Source of the DNA: DATARH01 sp035534855
GTDB taxonomy: Bacteria > Pseudomonadota > Alphaproteobacteria > ATCC43930 > CGMCC-115725
Direction of reading: 5' to 3'
Assembly (NCBI GenBank): GCA_035534855.1
Contig: DATLRD010000115.1
Location: 1 to 64,000, forward strand
Length of the DNA: 64,000 bases
The notes under the pieces were generated by a model that had not been told where the DNA came from, searched no databases, and saw nothing but the letters and a program-made list of their open reading frames with translations. Position 1 is the stretch's first letter. Every line of letters begins with the position of its first letter. The translations under genes were made by a program, and so were the position numbers. Of this stretch, positions 8,294 to 17,040 are shown piece by piece.

Positions 8294-9514
8294 CTACGCT
8301 TCGGCGCGCTGCCGGCGCTCGACGATCAGCGCGAGCACCCGGTCGCGGTTTTCCCAGCAGATCTGCAGATAGCGGATCGCGCTCGCCGCGATGAACGCCG
8401 ACAGCGCGTCGTTATAGGCGGTGGCGGCCTCTTCCAGGCGCTCCGTCCCCGCTTCGCGCTCGCCGATCCGCTGCAGGGCACTGGCCAGGTTGTTCTGCGT
8501 CATCGCCCAATCGAGCGGCAGGCGCTCGCGGGTGTATTCCTGCAAGGCCAGGCGATAGGCCGCGACCGCCTCCTCCAGCCGAGCGGTGCCGATTTCGCGC
8601 TCGCCGATCCGCGCCAGCGCGTTGCCGAGATTGTTGTGCGTCATCGCCCAATCGAGGGGTGCGACATCGCGGCGGTACTCCTTCAGCGCCTCGCGATAAG
8701 CTACGACCGCGGATTGCAGCATCCCGTCATCGCCCTTGTCCTCGCCGAAAGCCGAGAGCGCGTTGCCGAGATTGTTCTGGACCATCGCCCAGTCGAGCGG
8801 CATCCGCTCGCGGCGGTAGACCTGGAGCGCCTGTCGATAGGCGACGATCGAGGCCTCGATCAGCGACGAGTCGCGCCGCCGCTCGCCGAGGCTGGAGAGC
8901 ACGTTGCCGAGATTGTTCTGGGTCATCGCCCAGTCGAGCGGCGCCCGCTTCGGGGTGCGCTCGCGCAGCGCCTGGCGGTAGGCGACGACGGCCTCTTCGA
9001 GACGCTCGGTACTCTCTTCGCGCTCGCCGAGGTTGCGCAGCGCCGCGCCGAGATTATTCTGGGTCATCGCCCAGTCGAGCGGCACCCGCTCCGGGCGGTA
9101 TTCCTTCAGCGCCTCGCGATAGGCGGCGACCGCCTCTTCGAGCCGTGCCGTCCCGCTCTCGCGCATCCCCAGCGTGCGCAGCGCCGCACCGAGATTGTTC
9201 TGGATCATCGCCCAGTCGAGCGGCACGCGCTCGCGTCGGCAATCCTTCAGCGCCTCGTGATAGGCGGCGACCGCCTCTTCGAGCCGCCCCGTGTCGCGCT
9301 CGCGCTCGCCGAGCTGGCGCAGCGCATTGCCGAGCCCGTTCTGAATCATCGCCCAATCGAGCGGATGGCTGGTGCGGTCGGTCTTGCGCAGCGCCTCGCG
9401 GTAGGTCGATATCGCCGTCTGCAGGCGCCCCGTGCCTTCGCCGACCAAGGCCGCCCGCGTCGGGGTCAACTCGGCGAGGGTCGTCGAAAACCGGGTCAGG
9501 CTGCTGGTTTCCAT
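8294..9514 (-). CDS. TPR-repeat protein, seven 47-residue units
   Basis: The 406-residue product consists mostly of seven units of 47 residues. Each opens with PLDWAM and continues NNLGNAL...GERE...LEEAVAAYREAL, a long TPR variant forming a helical superhelix for protein binding. A short N-terminal lead (about 1-45) and a capping helix ending in RRQRAEA flank the array. There is no signal peptide or catalytic domain. It ends 16 bases from the preceding convergent gene. The partner is unknown. Similar PLDWA-type TPRs are often fused to CHAT or NB-ARC domains, which are absent here. Confidence 0.85.
   Translation of the reverse strand: METSSLTRFSTTLAELTPTRAALVGEGTGRLQTAISTYREALRKTDRTSHPLDWAMIQNGLGNALRQLGERERDTGRLEEAVAAYHEALKDCRRERVPLDWAMIQNNLGAALRTLGMRESGTARLEEAVAAYREALKEYRPERVPLDWAMTQNNLGAALRNLGEREESTERLEEAVVAYRQALRERTPKRAPLDWAMTQNNLGNVLSSLGERRRDSSLIEASIVAYRQALQVYRRERMPLDWAMVQNNLGNALSAFGEDKGDDGMLQSAVVAYREALKEYRRDVAPLDWAMTHNNLGNALARIGEREIGTARLEEAVAAYRLALQEYTRERLPLDWAMTQNNLASALQRIGEREAGTERLEEAATAYNDALSAFIAASAIRYLQICWENRDRVLALIVERRQRAEA
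8378..9364 (-). repeat. 141-bp in-frame tandem repeat inside the TPR gene
   Basis: Seven units with exact 141-base spacing. The PLDWAM codons begin at 9364 and recur every 141 bases to 8518. Units are similar but not identical, with the second half of each the most variable. This is protein-coding duplication, not a CRISPR. Confidence 0.85.
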
Positions 9515-9918
9515 TACTGGCGCATTTGCCCGCTTGTTCGCTGGGCCGGTATTCGGCCGATACGATCGATCTTTTGCCGGGGCTTGGCAACGCGGTGCGC
9601 ACCGTGCGGCCCCGCCATTCAGGAGTGCGTCCTATTTCATTGAAAGAAAAAGGGGTTTCTCGCGCCGTTTCGGGGTACCCGGCGTGGGACGACGGCTGTG
9701 CCGGCAAGACGAATCGCGGCATCGCCCATCGCGATTCTCAAATTCGCCCCAGGAATATCGTTAAGTCCATTCAATTAACCATCAAATTCTTTGTATTCGG
9801 ACCCCGCGTAATCGATAAAACACGAGCCAAATCCGACGGGCTCCTGCAGTTCCCCCAAACGCAGGGCAACGGCGGACTGGCACTCACGGTGAGGCGGCGG
9901 CAGCGAATGAGGTCGACC
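9515..9918. other. Intergenic region without a convincing gene
   Basis: 404 bases upstream of both the TPR gene (minus) and a small plus-strand gene. The 9740-9840 part is AT-richer than its surroundings and probably holds promoters. One candidate is TTGTAT (9791) plus a 17-base spacer plus GATAAA (9814-9819), reading toward 9919. I saw no RNA gene in it. Confidence 0.4.
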
Positions 9919-10146
9919 ATGGACCCGGCGCAGATGTACAGGACATACGAGCGGCGCGCCAAGGAAGCGGTCAGTCCAACCGCTCGAACGGTCAACATGA
10001 TCGGCATGATGTGCGCTGCCGCCGTTGCCCAGGGCGGGTTCTTCGCCTTTGTGGGCAAGGGCTACGGCGGAGACTGGCCGAACCCGTGCGACCCCGGCGA
10101 CGCGATCCCGGCGCAGGATGCCGCCCGCCCGCGCCCCCGCGGATAA
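9919..10146 (+). CDS. Small hypothetical protein
   Basis: 75 residues, unrecognised. A charged N-terminus (YRTYERRAKE) precedes a short hydrophobic stretch with three Met (NMIGMMCAAAVAQGGFFAFV, about 27-46) and a Pro-rich tail. It could be a single-pass membrane peptide. GAGG lies seven bases before the ATG and a possible promoter lies about 100 bases upstream. No homologous family comes to mind, and the frame could be spurious. Confidence 0.4.
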   Translation: MDPAQMYRTYERRAKEAVSPTARTVNMIGMMCAAAVAQGGFFAFVGKGYGGDWPNPCDPGDAIPAQDAARPRPRG

Positions 10147-10340
10147 TCGCGATTTTCGTCAAGGCATTTTGAAGCCCTTTTCGGCAAGCACCTTCGGCAA
10201 GCACCTTTCGGCATTTCCCAAGCCGACCGACGCTCGGGCCCTCGCTTCCTCACTTGAGGGGCGGTGAGGGTCCGGGTCGGTTGCGGGCGTGTGAGCATCT
10301 TCGGCGGTCTTTTTCGGCCGATACGCGAGCCGCCTGCCGG

Positions 10341-10368
10341 CTTGATTCCTGGTCCCTGAACCCTATTT
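10341..10368 (+). promoter_or_regulatory. RpoH (sigma-32) heat-shock promoter of clpB
   Basis: CTTG (10341-10344), a 17-base spacer, then CCTATTT (10362-10368). This fits the alphaproteobacterial RpoH consensus CTTG-N17/18-CYTATNT. It lies about 90 bases before the clpB ATG, leaving a leader of ordinary length. It is the only strong heat-shock site I saw in the window. Confidence 0.75.
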
Positions 10369-10460
10369 GTTCGCTGTGGCGTTGGCGGCTGCGCATCGGG
10401 CGGGCCGCGATCGGCGCCATCCCGCGCCTAATCGAGGGCGGGCTGGACGAGGGGCCTTAT

Positions 10461-13127
10461 ATGGACTTCGCGAATTTCACCGAGACTGCGCGCGGCCTGT
10501 TGCAGGCGGCGCAGATGGCAGCCCTGGCGGGACGCCATCAGCATTGTCTTCCCGAGCATCTGCTGAAGGCGCTGCTCGACGACGGCGACGGGCTTGCCCG
10601 GCGCATCGTCAGCGACGCCGGCGGCGACCCCGACCTGTTGAAGGCGGGCGCCGAAGAGCGGCTCGCGCGGCTGCCCAAGGTCAATGCCGAGGGGCCGTAC
10701 CCGATCTACATGTCGCCCGAGCTTGCGGCGGCGCTGCAAGGCGCGGCCGAGGCCGCGCGCGTCAGCGGCGACAAGTTCGTCACCGCCGAGCGGTTGCTTG
10801 CCAGCCTTGCCGGGCAGAGTCCGCTCGCCGAACTGTTTGTCCGCGCCGCGGTCGACCCGGTTGCGCTGCGCAAGGCGGTCGAGCGGATGCGCCAGGGCCG
10901 CAAGGCCGACGCGCCGTCGGCCGAGCAGGATTGGCAGGCGCTGGCCAAGTACGCGCGCGATCTGACCGAGGAGGCGCGCCAGGGCAAGCTCGACCCGGTG
11001 ATCGGGCGCGACGACGAAATCCGCCGCACGATCCAGGTGCTGGCGCGACGCACCAAGAACAACCCGGTGTTCATCGGCGATCCCGGTGTCGGGAAGACCG
11101 CGATCGTCGAGGGGCTGGCGCAGCGCCTCGCCGCCGGCGACGTGCCCGAGGGACTGAAAGACCGGCGCCTGCTGGCGCTCGACCTGACTCAGGTTCTCGC
11201 CGGCGCGAAGTTCCGCGGCGAGTTCGAGGAGCGGCTCAAGGCCGTGCTGGCCGAGGTACAGGCGGCGCAGGGCCGGATCATCCTGTTTATCGACGAATTG
11301 CACACGCTGGTCGGCGCCGGCCGCATCGACGGGGCGATCGACGCCTCGAACATGTTGAAGCCCGCCCTGGCGCGCGGCGAATTGCGCTGCGTCGGCGCCA
11401 CCACGCCCGACGAATACCGGCGCTATATCGAAAAGGATGCGGCGCTGGCCCGGCGCTTCCAGCCGGTGACCGTCGACGAGCCGTCGGCCGAGGACGCGGT
11501 GTCGATCTTGCGCGGTATCAAGAGCCGCTACGAGGTGCATCACGGCGTGCGCATCACCGACGCGGCGATCGTCGCGGCGGTGACGCTGTCGGCGCGCTAC
11601 ATCGCCGACCGGAGGCTGCCCGACAAGGCGATTGACCTGATCGACGAGGCCGCCTCGCGCGTGCGCATCGCGATAGATTCAAAGCCCGAGGTGCTCGACG
11701 CGATCACCCGCAAAGTGATCCAGCTCAAGATCGAGCGCGAGGCATTGCGTGCCGAACCCGACCGCGCGTCGAAGGAGCGGCTGGTCAAGCTCGAAACCGA
11801 GCTGGAAGACGCCGAACGCGAGGCTGCCTCGCAGGAAGAGGTGTGGCGCACCTCGCAATCGCGCCGCACCGAAGGCCGCCGGCTCAAGGAAGAGCTCGAC
11901 CTCGCCCGGACCCAGCTCGAACGCGCCCAGCGCGACGGCGATTGGGGCCGCGCCGGCGAGTTGACCTATTCGATCGTCCCGGCGATCGAGCGCAACCTGG
12001 CCGAGGCCGAGGCGCGCGCCTCGACCGAGCGCGAAGAGGTGACCGCGCGCGATGTCGCCGCCGTGGTCACGCGGTGGACCGGCATCCCGGTCGAGCGCAT
12101 GCTCGAAGCCGAGCGGCAACGCTTGAAGGACATGGAGGCCAAGCTGGCGACGCGCGTCGTCGGCCAGCCCGAGGCGGTGCGCGCCGTCGCCAAGGCGGTG
12201 CGCCGGGCGCGGGCCGGGCTCAAGGACCCGGCGCGGCCGACCGGCTCGTTCCTGTTCCTCGGGCCGACCGGCGTCGGCAAGACCGAACTGGCCAAAGCAC
12301 TCGCCGAGTTCCTGTTCGACGACGAAAACGCGATCACCCGGCTCGACATGTCCGAGTACATGGAAAAACACACGGTGTCGCGAATGATCGGTTCGCCGCC
12401 GGGCTATGTCGGCTATGACGACGGCGGCTCGCTGGCCGAGCGCATCCGCCGGCGGCCGTACCAGGTCGTGCTGCTCGACGAGGTCGAGAAGGCACACCCG
12501 GACGTGCTCAACGTGCTGCTGCAGGCGCTCGACGACGGGCGGCTGACCGACGGGCAGGGGCGCACCGCCGATTTCCGGCATGCGATCCTGATCATGACGT
12601 CGAACCTCGGTGCCGAGGCGCTGTTGGCGCTCGGTGAGGACGAGCCGGTGTCGCACGCCCGCGACGAGGTGATGGATGCGGTGCGCCGCACATTCCGGCC
12701 GGAATTCCTTAACCGGCTTGACGACGTGCTGGTGTTCGGCCGGCTCGGCCGGGCCGAGATGGCGCAGATCGTCGACATCCAGCTCACGGCGATCAGCCGC
12801 CGCCTGGCCGAGCGCGGCCTCGCGCTGGCGGTCGATGCGGCGGCGCGCCAGCGCCTCGCCGATCTCGGCTGGGAGCCCGCCTTCGGCGCGCGGCCGCTGA
12901 AGCGGGTGCTGCAAGCGCTGGTCGAAGACCCGATCGCCGACCGTCTGCTCGACGAGGGCGACGAGGCGACCGAGCCTCGCGTACTGACGCTGTCGGTGAT
13001 CGACGGCCGTGTCGCGCTCGACGGCAAGGTGGTCGAAGACGACCGGCCGCAGGGCTTCAAGGCGCCTGATCGCCCGCCGATCGGCTTTGCCCTGGCCCCG
13101 GCGGGCAATAGCGCCGCCGTCCACTGA
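10461..13127 (+). CDS. clpB: ATP-dependent disaggregase ClpB
   Basis: Hexameric AAA+ chaperone that, with DnaK, pulls proteins out of aggregates after heat stress. The 888-residue product has an N-domain starting MDFANFTETARG, a first AAA module with Walker A GDPGVGKT (206-213) and IDELHTLVGAG, a coiled-coil middle domain (about 400-540), and a second module with GPTGVGKT (601-608) and the pore loop GYVGYDDGG. ATG 10461 follows GAGGGG at ideal spacing; the frame is open further upstream but lacks a better start. It has a C-terminal tail of about 30 residues beyond the usual end. An RpoH-type promoter precedes it. Confidence 0.97.
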   Translation: MDFANFTETARGLLQAAQMAALAGRHQHCLPEHLLKALLDDGDGLARRIVSDAGGDPDLLKAGAEERLARLPKVNAEGPYPIYMSPELAAALQGAAEAARVSGDKFVTAERLLASLAGQSPLAELFVRAAVDPVALRKAVERMRQGRKADAPSAEQDWQALAKYARDLTEEARQGKLDPVIGRDDEIRRTIQVLARRTKNNPVFIGDPGVGKTAIVEGLAQRLAAGDVPEGLKDRRLLALDLTQVLAGAKFRGEFEERLKAVLAEVQAAQGRIILFIDELHTLVGAGRIDGAIDASNMLKPALARGELRCVGATTPDEYRRYIEKDAALARRFQPVTVDEPSAEDAVSILRGIKSRYEVHHGVRITDAAIVAAVTLSARYIADRRLPDKAIDLIDEAASRVRIAIDSKPEVLDAITRKVIQLKIEREALRAEPDRASKERLVKLETELEDAEREAASQEEVWRTSQSRRTEGRRLKEELDLARTQLERAQRDGDWGRAGELTYSIVPAIERNLAEAEARASTEREEVTARDVAAVVTRWTGIPVERMLEAERQRLKDMEAKLATRVVGQPEAVRAVAKAVRRARAGLKDPARPTGSFLFLGPTGVGKTELAKALAEFLFDDENAITRLDMSEYMEKHTVSRMIGSPPGYVGYDDGGSLAERIRRRPYQVVLLDEVEKAHPDVLNVLLQALDDGRLTDGQGRTADFRHAILIMTSNLGAEALLALGEDEPVSHARDEVMDAVRRTFRPEFLNRLDDVLVFGRLGRAEMAQIVDIQLTAISRRLAERGLALAVDAAARQRLADLGWEPAFGARPLKRVLQALVEDPIADRLLDEGDEATEPRVLTLSVIDGRVALDGKVVEDDRPQGFKAPDRPPIGFALAPAGNSAAVH

Positions 13128-13146
13128 GCCGGCTGGCTCTGTGTTT

Positions 13147-13173
13147 CCCCTCCCCCGTTCCGCGGGGGAGGGG
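13147..13173 (+). terminator. Rho-independent terminator after clpB
   Basis: A perfect 11-bp stem (13147-13157 with 13163-13173, loop TTCCG) is followed by ATTTGTTTAT. It lies 19 bases after the clpB stop, between clpB and the convergent PAP2 gene. Confidence 0.75.
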
Positions 13174-13182
13174 ATTTGTTTA

Positions 13183-14046
13183 TCAGCCGACAATATGGCG
13201 CAATTCGTGAATCAGGGTCATGGCGCCGACGATGCTGCGGATATCCGCGAAGATGATCGCCAGCTCGTAGCTGAGCAGAAACGCCGCCATGTAGAAGAGC
13301 GCGGGCGACGATTGTTCCCACGCTGCGATACGTCGGCCCAGTGTCACGATGCGATCGGTCTGCGCCGTCCACACCATCCCGATGCCAAGAGCGGCACCGC
13401 CGATCAGGTCCGAAGGGTAGTGCGCCCCGACATACGACCGCGACGATTCGACAAAGGCGAGCCAGACGAACGCGAGATAGCCCAGTTTTGGCCGCGCCAG
13501 TGTGACGACCGCGGCCAGGCCGAAGAACACCGCGGCGTGGTCGCTCGGAAACGAGTTCCAGGTGTTGAGGGGATCCGGGTTGGTCACCGAGGGAAGGTGA
13601 AAGCCAAGCGCCGGGTCGTAGAACGGCCGCGGATGCGTCGTCAATATGTGTTGCAGAAACCGGCTGATCGCTCCCGCTGCTATCGCCGCGCCGATTCCGG
13701 CAATCAGCCGGGCCCGCATATCGGGATCGGCGCTGCCGAACCAGCAGGACCAGATCAGCGCCACCACGATCGCGCCCGAAAAGATAAAATACGTGTCGAG
13801 GTCGTAAAACAGCCTGTCCGGAATGGGGCGGCCCGCGTACGAATTGATCCAGGTCTCCAACGGCAGGTCGAAATACCGCGGCACATGCACAAGCGCGAAG
13901 GCGCCCAGCAATATGCCGAAGCAAGCCAGCACATAACGCGTGCGTCTCTCGCGCATGCGGGCAGACTTGTCGAGCAAGGGCATGCCGGAGGGGGGCCGAG
14001 CGGCGGGAACGGGCGCGGCAAGCTTGGTGAGGGGTTGCGGTTTCAC
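13183..14046 (-). CDS. PAP2-family membrane phosphatase
   Basis: An integral membrane acid phosphatase, probably acting on lipid phosphates such as undecaprenyl diphosphate or phosphatidate. The three family motifs are visible: HPRPF, FPSDHA (phosphatase serine/histidine region), and SRSYVGAHYPSD with the catalytic His. About six hydrophobic segments surround them, the last near the C-terminus (ALFYMAAFLLSYELAIIFA). The motif-1 lysine of the classic KX6RP is not obvious. I chose the GTG at 14046 because GGAG lies upstream; TTG 14118 or ATG 13983 are alternatives. The substrate is not predictable. Confidence 0.8.
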   Translation of the reverse strand: MKPQPLTKLAAPVPAARPPSGMPLLDKSARMRERRTRYVLACFGILLGAFALVHVPRYFDLPLETWINSYAGRPIPDRLFYDLDTYFIFSGAIVVALIWSCWFGSADPDMRARLIAGIGAAIAAGAISRFLQHILTTHPRPFYDPALGFHLPSVTNPDPLNTWNSFPSDHAAVFFGLAAVVTLARPKLGYLAFVWLAFVESSRSYVGAHYPSDLIGGAALGIGMVWTAQTDRIVTLGRRIAAWEQSSPALFYMAAFLLSYELAIIFADIRSIVGAMTLIHELRHIVG

Positions 14047-14222
14047 GTGCCGGCTCCAGGCGGCGGCTGTTGGTTGTGTGAAGCGGCGAAGCCAGATCCG
14101 ATCACGAAACCGCAACAATAAGCGCTTTAGACGATGAATCGTAGAGTCGTGGCGTGCGCACGGCCACCCGCCGCCGGGCGGTTACCCCGCCGGGCAGCGC
14201 AGGATGGCCGGCCGAACCCCTC

Positions 14223-14705
14223 CTAGAGGCGCTCGATCATCGCCTCGGCGCTGGAGACGCCATATTCGCCCGACGGCTCGATGTTGAGCGCGCTTACCGC
14301 GCCGTTGTCGACGATCATCGAATAGCGCTGCGAGCGGATGCCCATGCCGGCCTCGGTGCGGTCGACCGAAAGCCCGATCGCCTTGGTAAACTCGGCACTG
14401 CCGTCGCCCAGCATGACCACCTTGTCGCCGGCGCCGTGCGCCTTGCCCCAGGCGTCCATGACAAACGCGTCGTTGACCGAGAGGCAGGCGATCGCGTCGA
14501 CGCCTTTGGCCTTGATCGCCGCGGCGTTGGCGACATAGCCCGGCAGGTGCCGCGCCGAGCAGGTGCGGGTATAGGCGCCGGGCAGGGCGAACACCGCGAC
14601 CTTACGGCCGGCGAAGAACTCGTCCGAGCTGACCGCCTTGACCCCATCCGGCGCCAGGAAGCGCAGGGTCACCGACGGCACCTTGTCTCCGACCTTGATC
14701 GTCAT
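14223..14705 (-). CDS. Peroxiredoxin, Prx5 type
   Basis: A thiol peroxidase reducing H2O2 and organic peroxides in the cytoplasm. The 160-residue product carries the signature PGAYTRTCS with peroxidatic Cys49, matching the family PxxxTxxC. A further Cys74 (AIACLSVND) is present, as in other AhpE/Prx5-like enzymes. The family usually has a Pro where Arg47 lies, a small oddity. It lies 14 bases downstream of a quinone-reductase-like gene, probably in one transcript, so both may serve redox stress defence. Confidence 0.9.
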   Translation of the reverse strand: MTIKVGDKVPSVTLRFLAPDGVKAVSSDEFFAGRKVAVFALPGAYTRTCSARHLPGYVANAAAIKAKGVDAIACLSVNDAFVMDAWGKAHGAGDKVVMLGDGSAEFTKAIGLSVDRTEAGMGIRSQRYSMIVDNGAVSALNIEPSGEYGVSSAEAMIERL

Positions 14706-14719
14706 CCGTGTTCTCCCCT

Positions 14720-15646
14720 TCAGGCCTGTTTGATGTGAAAGACCGCCTTGCCGGCGATCTGCCGCGCGTGCAGCCCCAGCCCGGCGGCGCTCAGCTCGTC
14801 CCAGCCGTGCTCGACGATGCGCGGCTTCAGCGAGCCGTCGGCGACCAGCCCGGCGAGCAGCGCGAGGTCGGGCGCAAAGCGGTCCTCGGGCTCGGAGGTG
14901 AAATACGAAAAGCTCTGGATCCGCGCGTTCGGGTGGTCGGCGAAATCGCGGAAATTGATCGTCGTCGGCTGCCCCGACGAATTGCCGTAGATCACCACCG
15001 TGCCGCGCGCCTCGACCCGCTCGATCGCCGCCTTGAGCGACGCCCCGCCGGCGCTTTCGAGGATCAGCGCAAAGCGGCCCGTCGCCTTGTCGGTGGCGGT
15101 GACGATCGCCTCGGCACCGAGCCCCTCGATGATCCGCGCGCGCTCGGGCGACCCGACCACCGCGGTCACCGCGGCGCCCGAGCGCACCGCGATCTGCACC
15201 GCGAGGTTGCCGACCCCGCCGGCTGCGCCGGTAACCAGCACCCGCCGGCCGAGCAGCGGCGCGCCGTGGCGCAGGCAGCGCAGCGCGGTCAGCCCGGCGA
15301 CCGGCAGCGAAGCGGCGGCGGCAAACGAGACGCCGTCCGCCAGCTCGGCCATGCGGTGCGACGGCACCGCGACGCGCTCGGCCCAGCCGGTCTGGTCGGT
15401 CAGCGCAACGACGCGCGCCCCGGCGACCGGGCCGGTGCCGTCGGCCGCGGCGTGCAGCACCGTGCCGGCGATGTCCTGGCCGGGCCGCCAGCCGTCCGGC
15501 CGCAGCTGCAACAGGCGCAATTCGCCGCGATTGAGCGAGAACGCCTGCACCGCGACCAGCGCTTCGTTGGGCCGCAGCCTGGGCTCCGGCACATCCTGGA
15601 TTTCAACCGACACGCGCCCCGACGGGGTGTTGACGATGGCTCGCAT
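14720..15646 (-). CDS. Zinc-independent MDR oxidoreductase, quinone oxidoreductase-like
   Basis: A medium-chain reductase that probably uses NADPH to reduce a quinone or enone. The 308-residue product has a GroES-like N-terminal domain (MRAIVNTPSGRV, then LNRGELRLLQ) and a Rossmann domain opening VLVTGAAGGVGNLAVQIA (about 140-157). The usual zinc-binding Cys/His set is missing, as in quinone oxidoreductases. ATG 15646 follows GGAGG; the frame is open 34 codons further upstream. It precedes the peroxiredoxin gene in the same direction. Confidence 0.82.
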   Translation of the reverse strand: MRAIVNTPSGRVSVEIQDVPEPRLRPNEALVAVQAFSLNRGELRLLQLRPDGWRPGQDIAGTVLHAAADGTGPVAGARVVALTDQTGWAERVAVPSHRMAELADGVSFAAAASLPVAGLTALRCLRHGAPLLGRRVLVTGAAGGVGNLAVQIAVRSGAAVTAVVGSPERARIIEGLGAEAIVTATDKATGRFALILESAGGASLKAAIERVEARGTVVIYGNSSGQPTTINFRDFADHPNARIQSFSYFTSEPEDRFAPDLALLAGLVADGSLKPRIVEHGWDELSAAGLGLHARQIAGKAVFHIKQA

Positions 15647-15757
15647 GGCTTCAACCACCTCCACGGGCTCCTCCCCCGCACCGCGGGAAAGGGAGGGACT
15701 GATCGCGTCAGGGACGGAAGGATGAGGGTGCGGCCGGAGGGCCCTCACCCGGTTGCG

Positions 15758-16825
15758 TCAATTGAGCCTGAGATCGGTGATGTGCTTGGGGTCGGGCTTC
15801 AGTTCGCCGCGTTCGACCCGGGTCACGATGTCGGTCAGGATCGCGTTGGTCGGCGCCTCGATGCCGACCTCCTTGCCCTTCTGCACGACAAACCCGTTGA
15901 GGAACCCGATCTCGGTGCGCCGCCCCTTGACCATGTCCTGGCCCATCGACGGGCGGTGCTCGCCGCCGCCCGGCCGGTTGGCCTCGGCGAGGCGGTGCTC
16001 GTCGATGATGCGCTGCGCCTCGGCATCGCCCTCACCCGAGCGGGCGATCATCTCCGGGTCCAGGTGGCTGACCTCGTCGAAGGTGTAGCCGAGCGCCTGG
16101 CCGACACGGATCGCCTCGCTGCCGAGACGGTTCGAGAAATGGCGGATCACGTCGTTCTTGACCAGGTCGCGGGTGATCATCCCGGTGCAGGCGGAAAGCC
16201 CGTTGCCCATGACGTTGGTAACCAGCTTGGACCAGCGCTCGCCCCACAGGTTTTCGGTGACCACGGCGCTGTCGGCATTGGCCAAGAGGTCGCGTACCTC
16301 CTGGGCCCGCTGGGTGTGGCGGCCGTGCACCTCGCCGACGCGGAACACGGTGTGATGCGAGCCGTGCTTGCCGCCGGCGCGCGCGACGTGGCCTGGCTCG
16401 TTGAGGCCGACGGTGATCGAGCTGGCGATCGACCCCAGCGTCTTGCCCCAGCCGACGACCCCGGCGATCGTCTCCTCGTTCATGCAGTTCTGCAGCGACA
16501 CCATATAGCCGTCGGGCGCCAGGTACTGCTTGATCAGCGTCGCCGCCCACGCGGTGTCGTAGGATTTGGTGCAGACAAAGGCGATGTCGATCGGCGGCTC
16601 CTTGGCGAGGTGCTGCGCCTCGGTCACGTGCAGCGCGCGCACCGGCACGGTGAACGGCTCGACATCCTTGAGGTGGGTGATCGTCAGCCCGTGCGCCTTC
16701 ATGTGTTCGACGTGTTCGGGCCAGAAATCGATAAAAGTCACGTCTTCGCCGGCCTTGACCATGTGCGCGCCGGCATAGCCGCCCACCGCACCGGTGCAGA
16801 CGATCGCGATCTTCTTTTTCGCCAT
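15758..16825 (-). CDS. 2-dehydropantoate 2-reductase family protein
   Basis: Ketopantoate-reductase fold, NADPH-dependent. The 355-residue product starts with the dinucleotide loop IVCTGAVGGYAG (8-19). It keeps the second-domain pattern KLVTNVMGNGLSACTGM and the C-terminal TEIGFLNGFVVQKGKEVGI. It is longer than E. coli PanE (about 300 residues) because of an insert near 255-290 (DEHRLAEANRPGGGEHRP). The neighbours are not pantothenate genes, so it may reduce another 2-oxo acid. ATG 16825 follows GGAGGAAA. It may head the operon with the two redox genes downstream. Confidence 0.82.
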   Translation of the reverse strand: MAKKKIAIVCTGAVGGYAGAHMVKAGEDVTFIDFWPEHVEHMKAHGLTITHLKDVEPFTVPVRALHVTEAQHLAKEPPIDIAFVCTKSYDTAWAATLIKQYLAPDGYMVSLQNCMNEETIAGVVGWGKTLGSIASSITVGLNEPGHVARAGGKHGSHHTVFRVGEVHGRHTQRAQEVRDLLANADSAVVTENLWGERWSKLVTNVMGNGLSACTGMITRDLVKNDVIRHFSNRLGSEAIRVGQALGYTFDEVSHLDPEMIARSGEGDAEAQRIIDEHRLAEANRPGGGEHRPSMGQDMVKGRRTEIGFLNGFVVQKGKEVGIEAPTNAILTDIVTRVERGELKPDPKHITDLRLN

Positions 16826-17040
16826 GGCATTTTCCTCCGTACAGGATCGGCCGGGACGCCCCGCGCCCGTTCACCGCGCGCTTCGTCGCCGATCCTAGAG
16901 CAAATTCCGTCGCGGCAAAATTGCTTCGGGGGGCAACAACCCCCGCCTCGCGCATTCCTGGGCGGCTAACGGGCGCCTCGACGGCGTGGCGCGGATATGG
17001 GATTCCTCGGCTGGCTGCGGGCGAACCGAGCAAGGGCAGG

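Noticed and set aside
8378..9364. Regular 141-bp repeats considered as a CRISPR array
   Set aside because: There are no short identical repeats with unique spacers, and the period is coding and in frame with TPR motifs.
8659..9918. Long plus-strand frame opposite the TPR gene running into the small gene at 9919
   Set aside because: The upstream part is an Arg/Ser/Pro shadow of the TPR repeats. Only the last 75 codons, which have their own start and binding site, are kept as a low-confidence gene.
14708..16969. 753-codon plus-strand open frame antisense to peroxiredoxin, MDR and ketopantoate-reductase-like genes
   Set aside because: Its translation is Arg/Asp/His-rich without a domain pattern, and the minus strand carries three recognisable enzymes with binding sites. 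It is a product of high GC.
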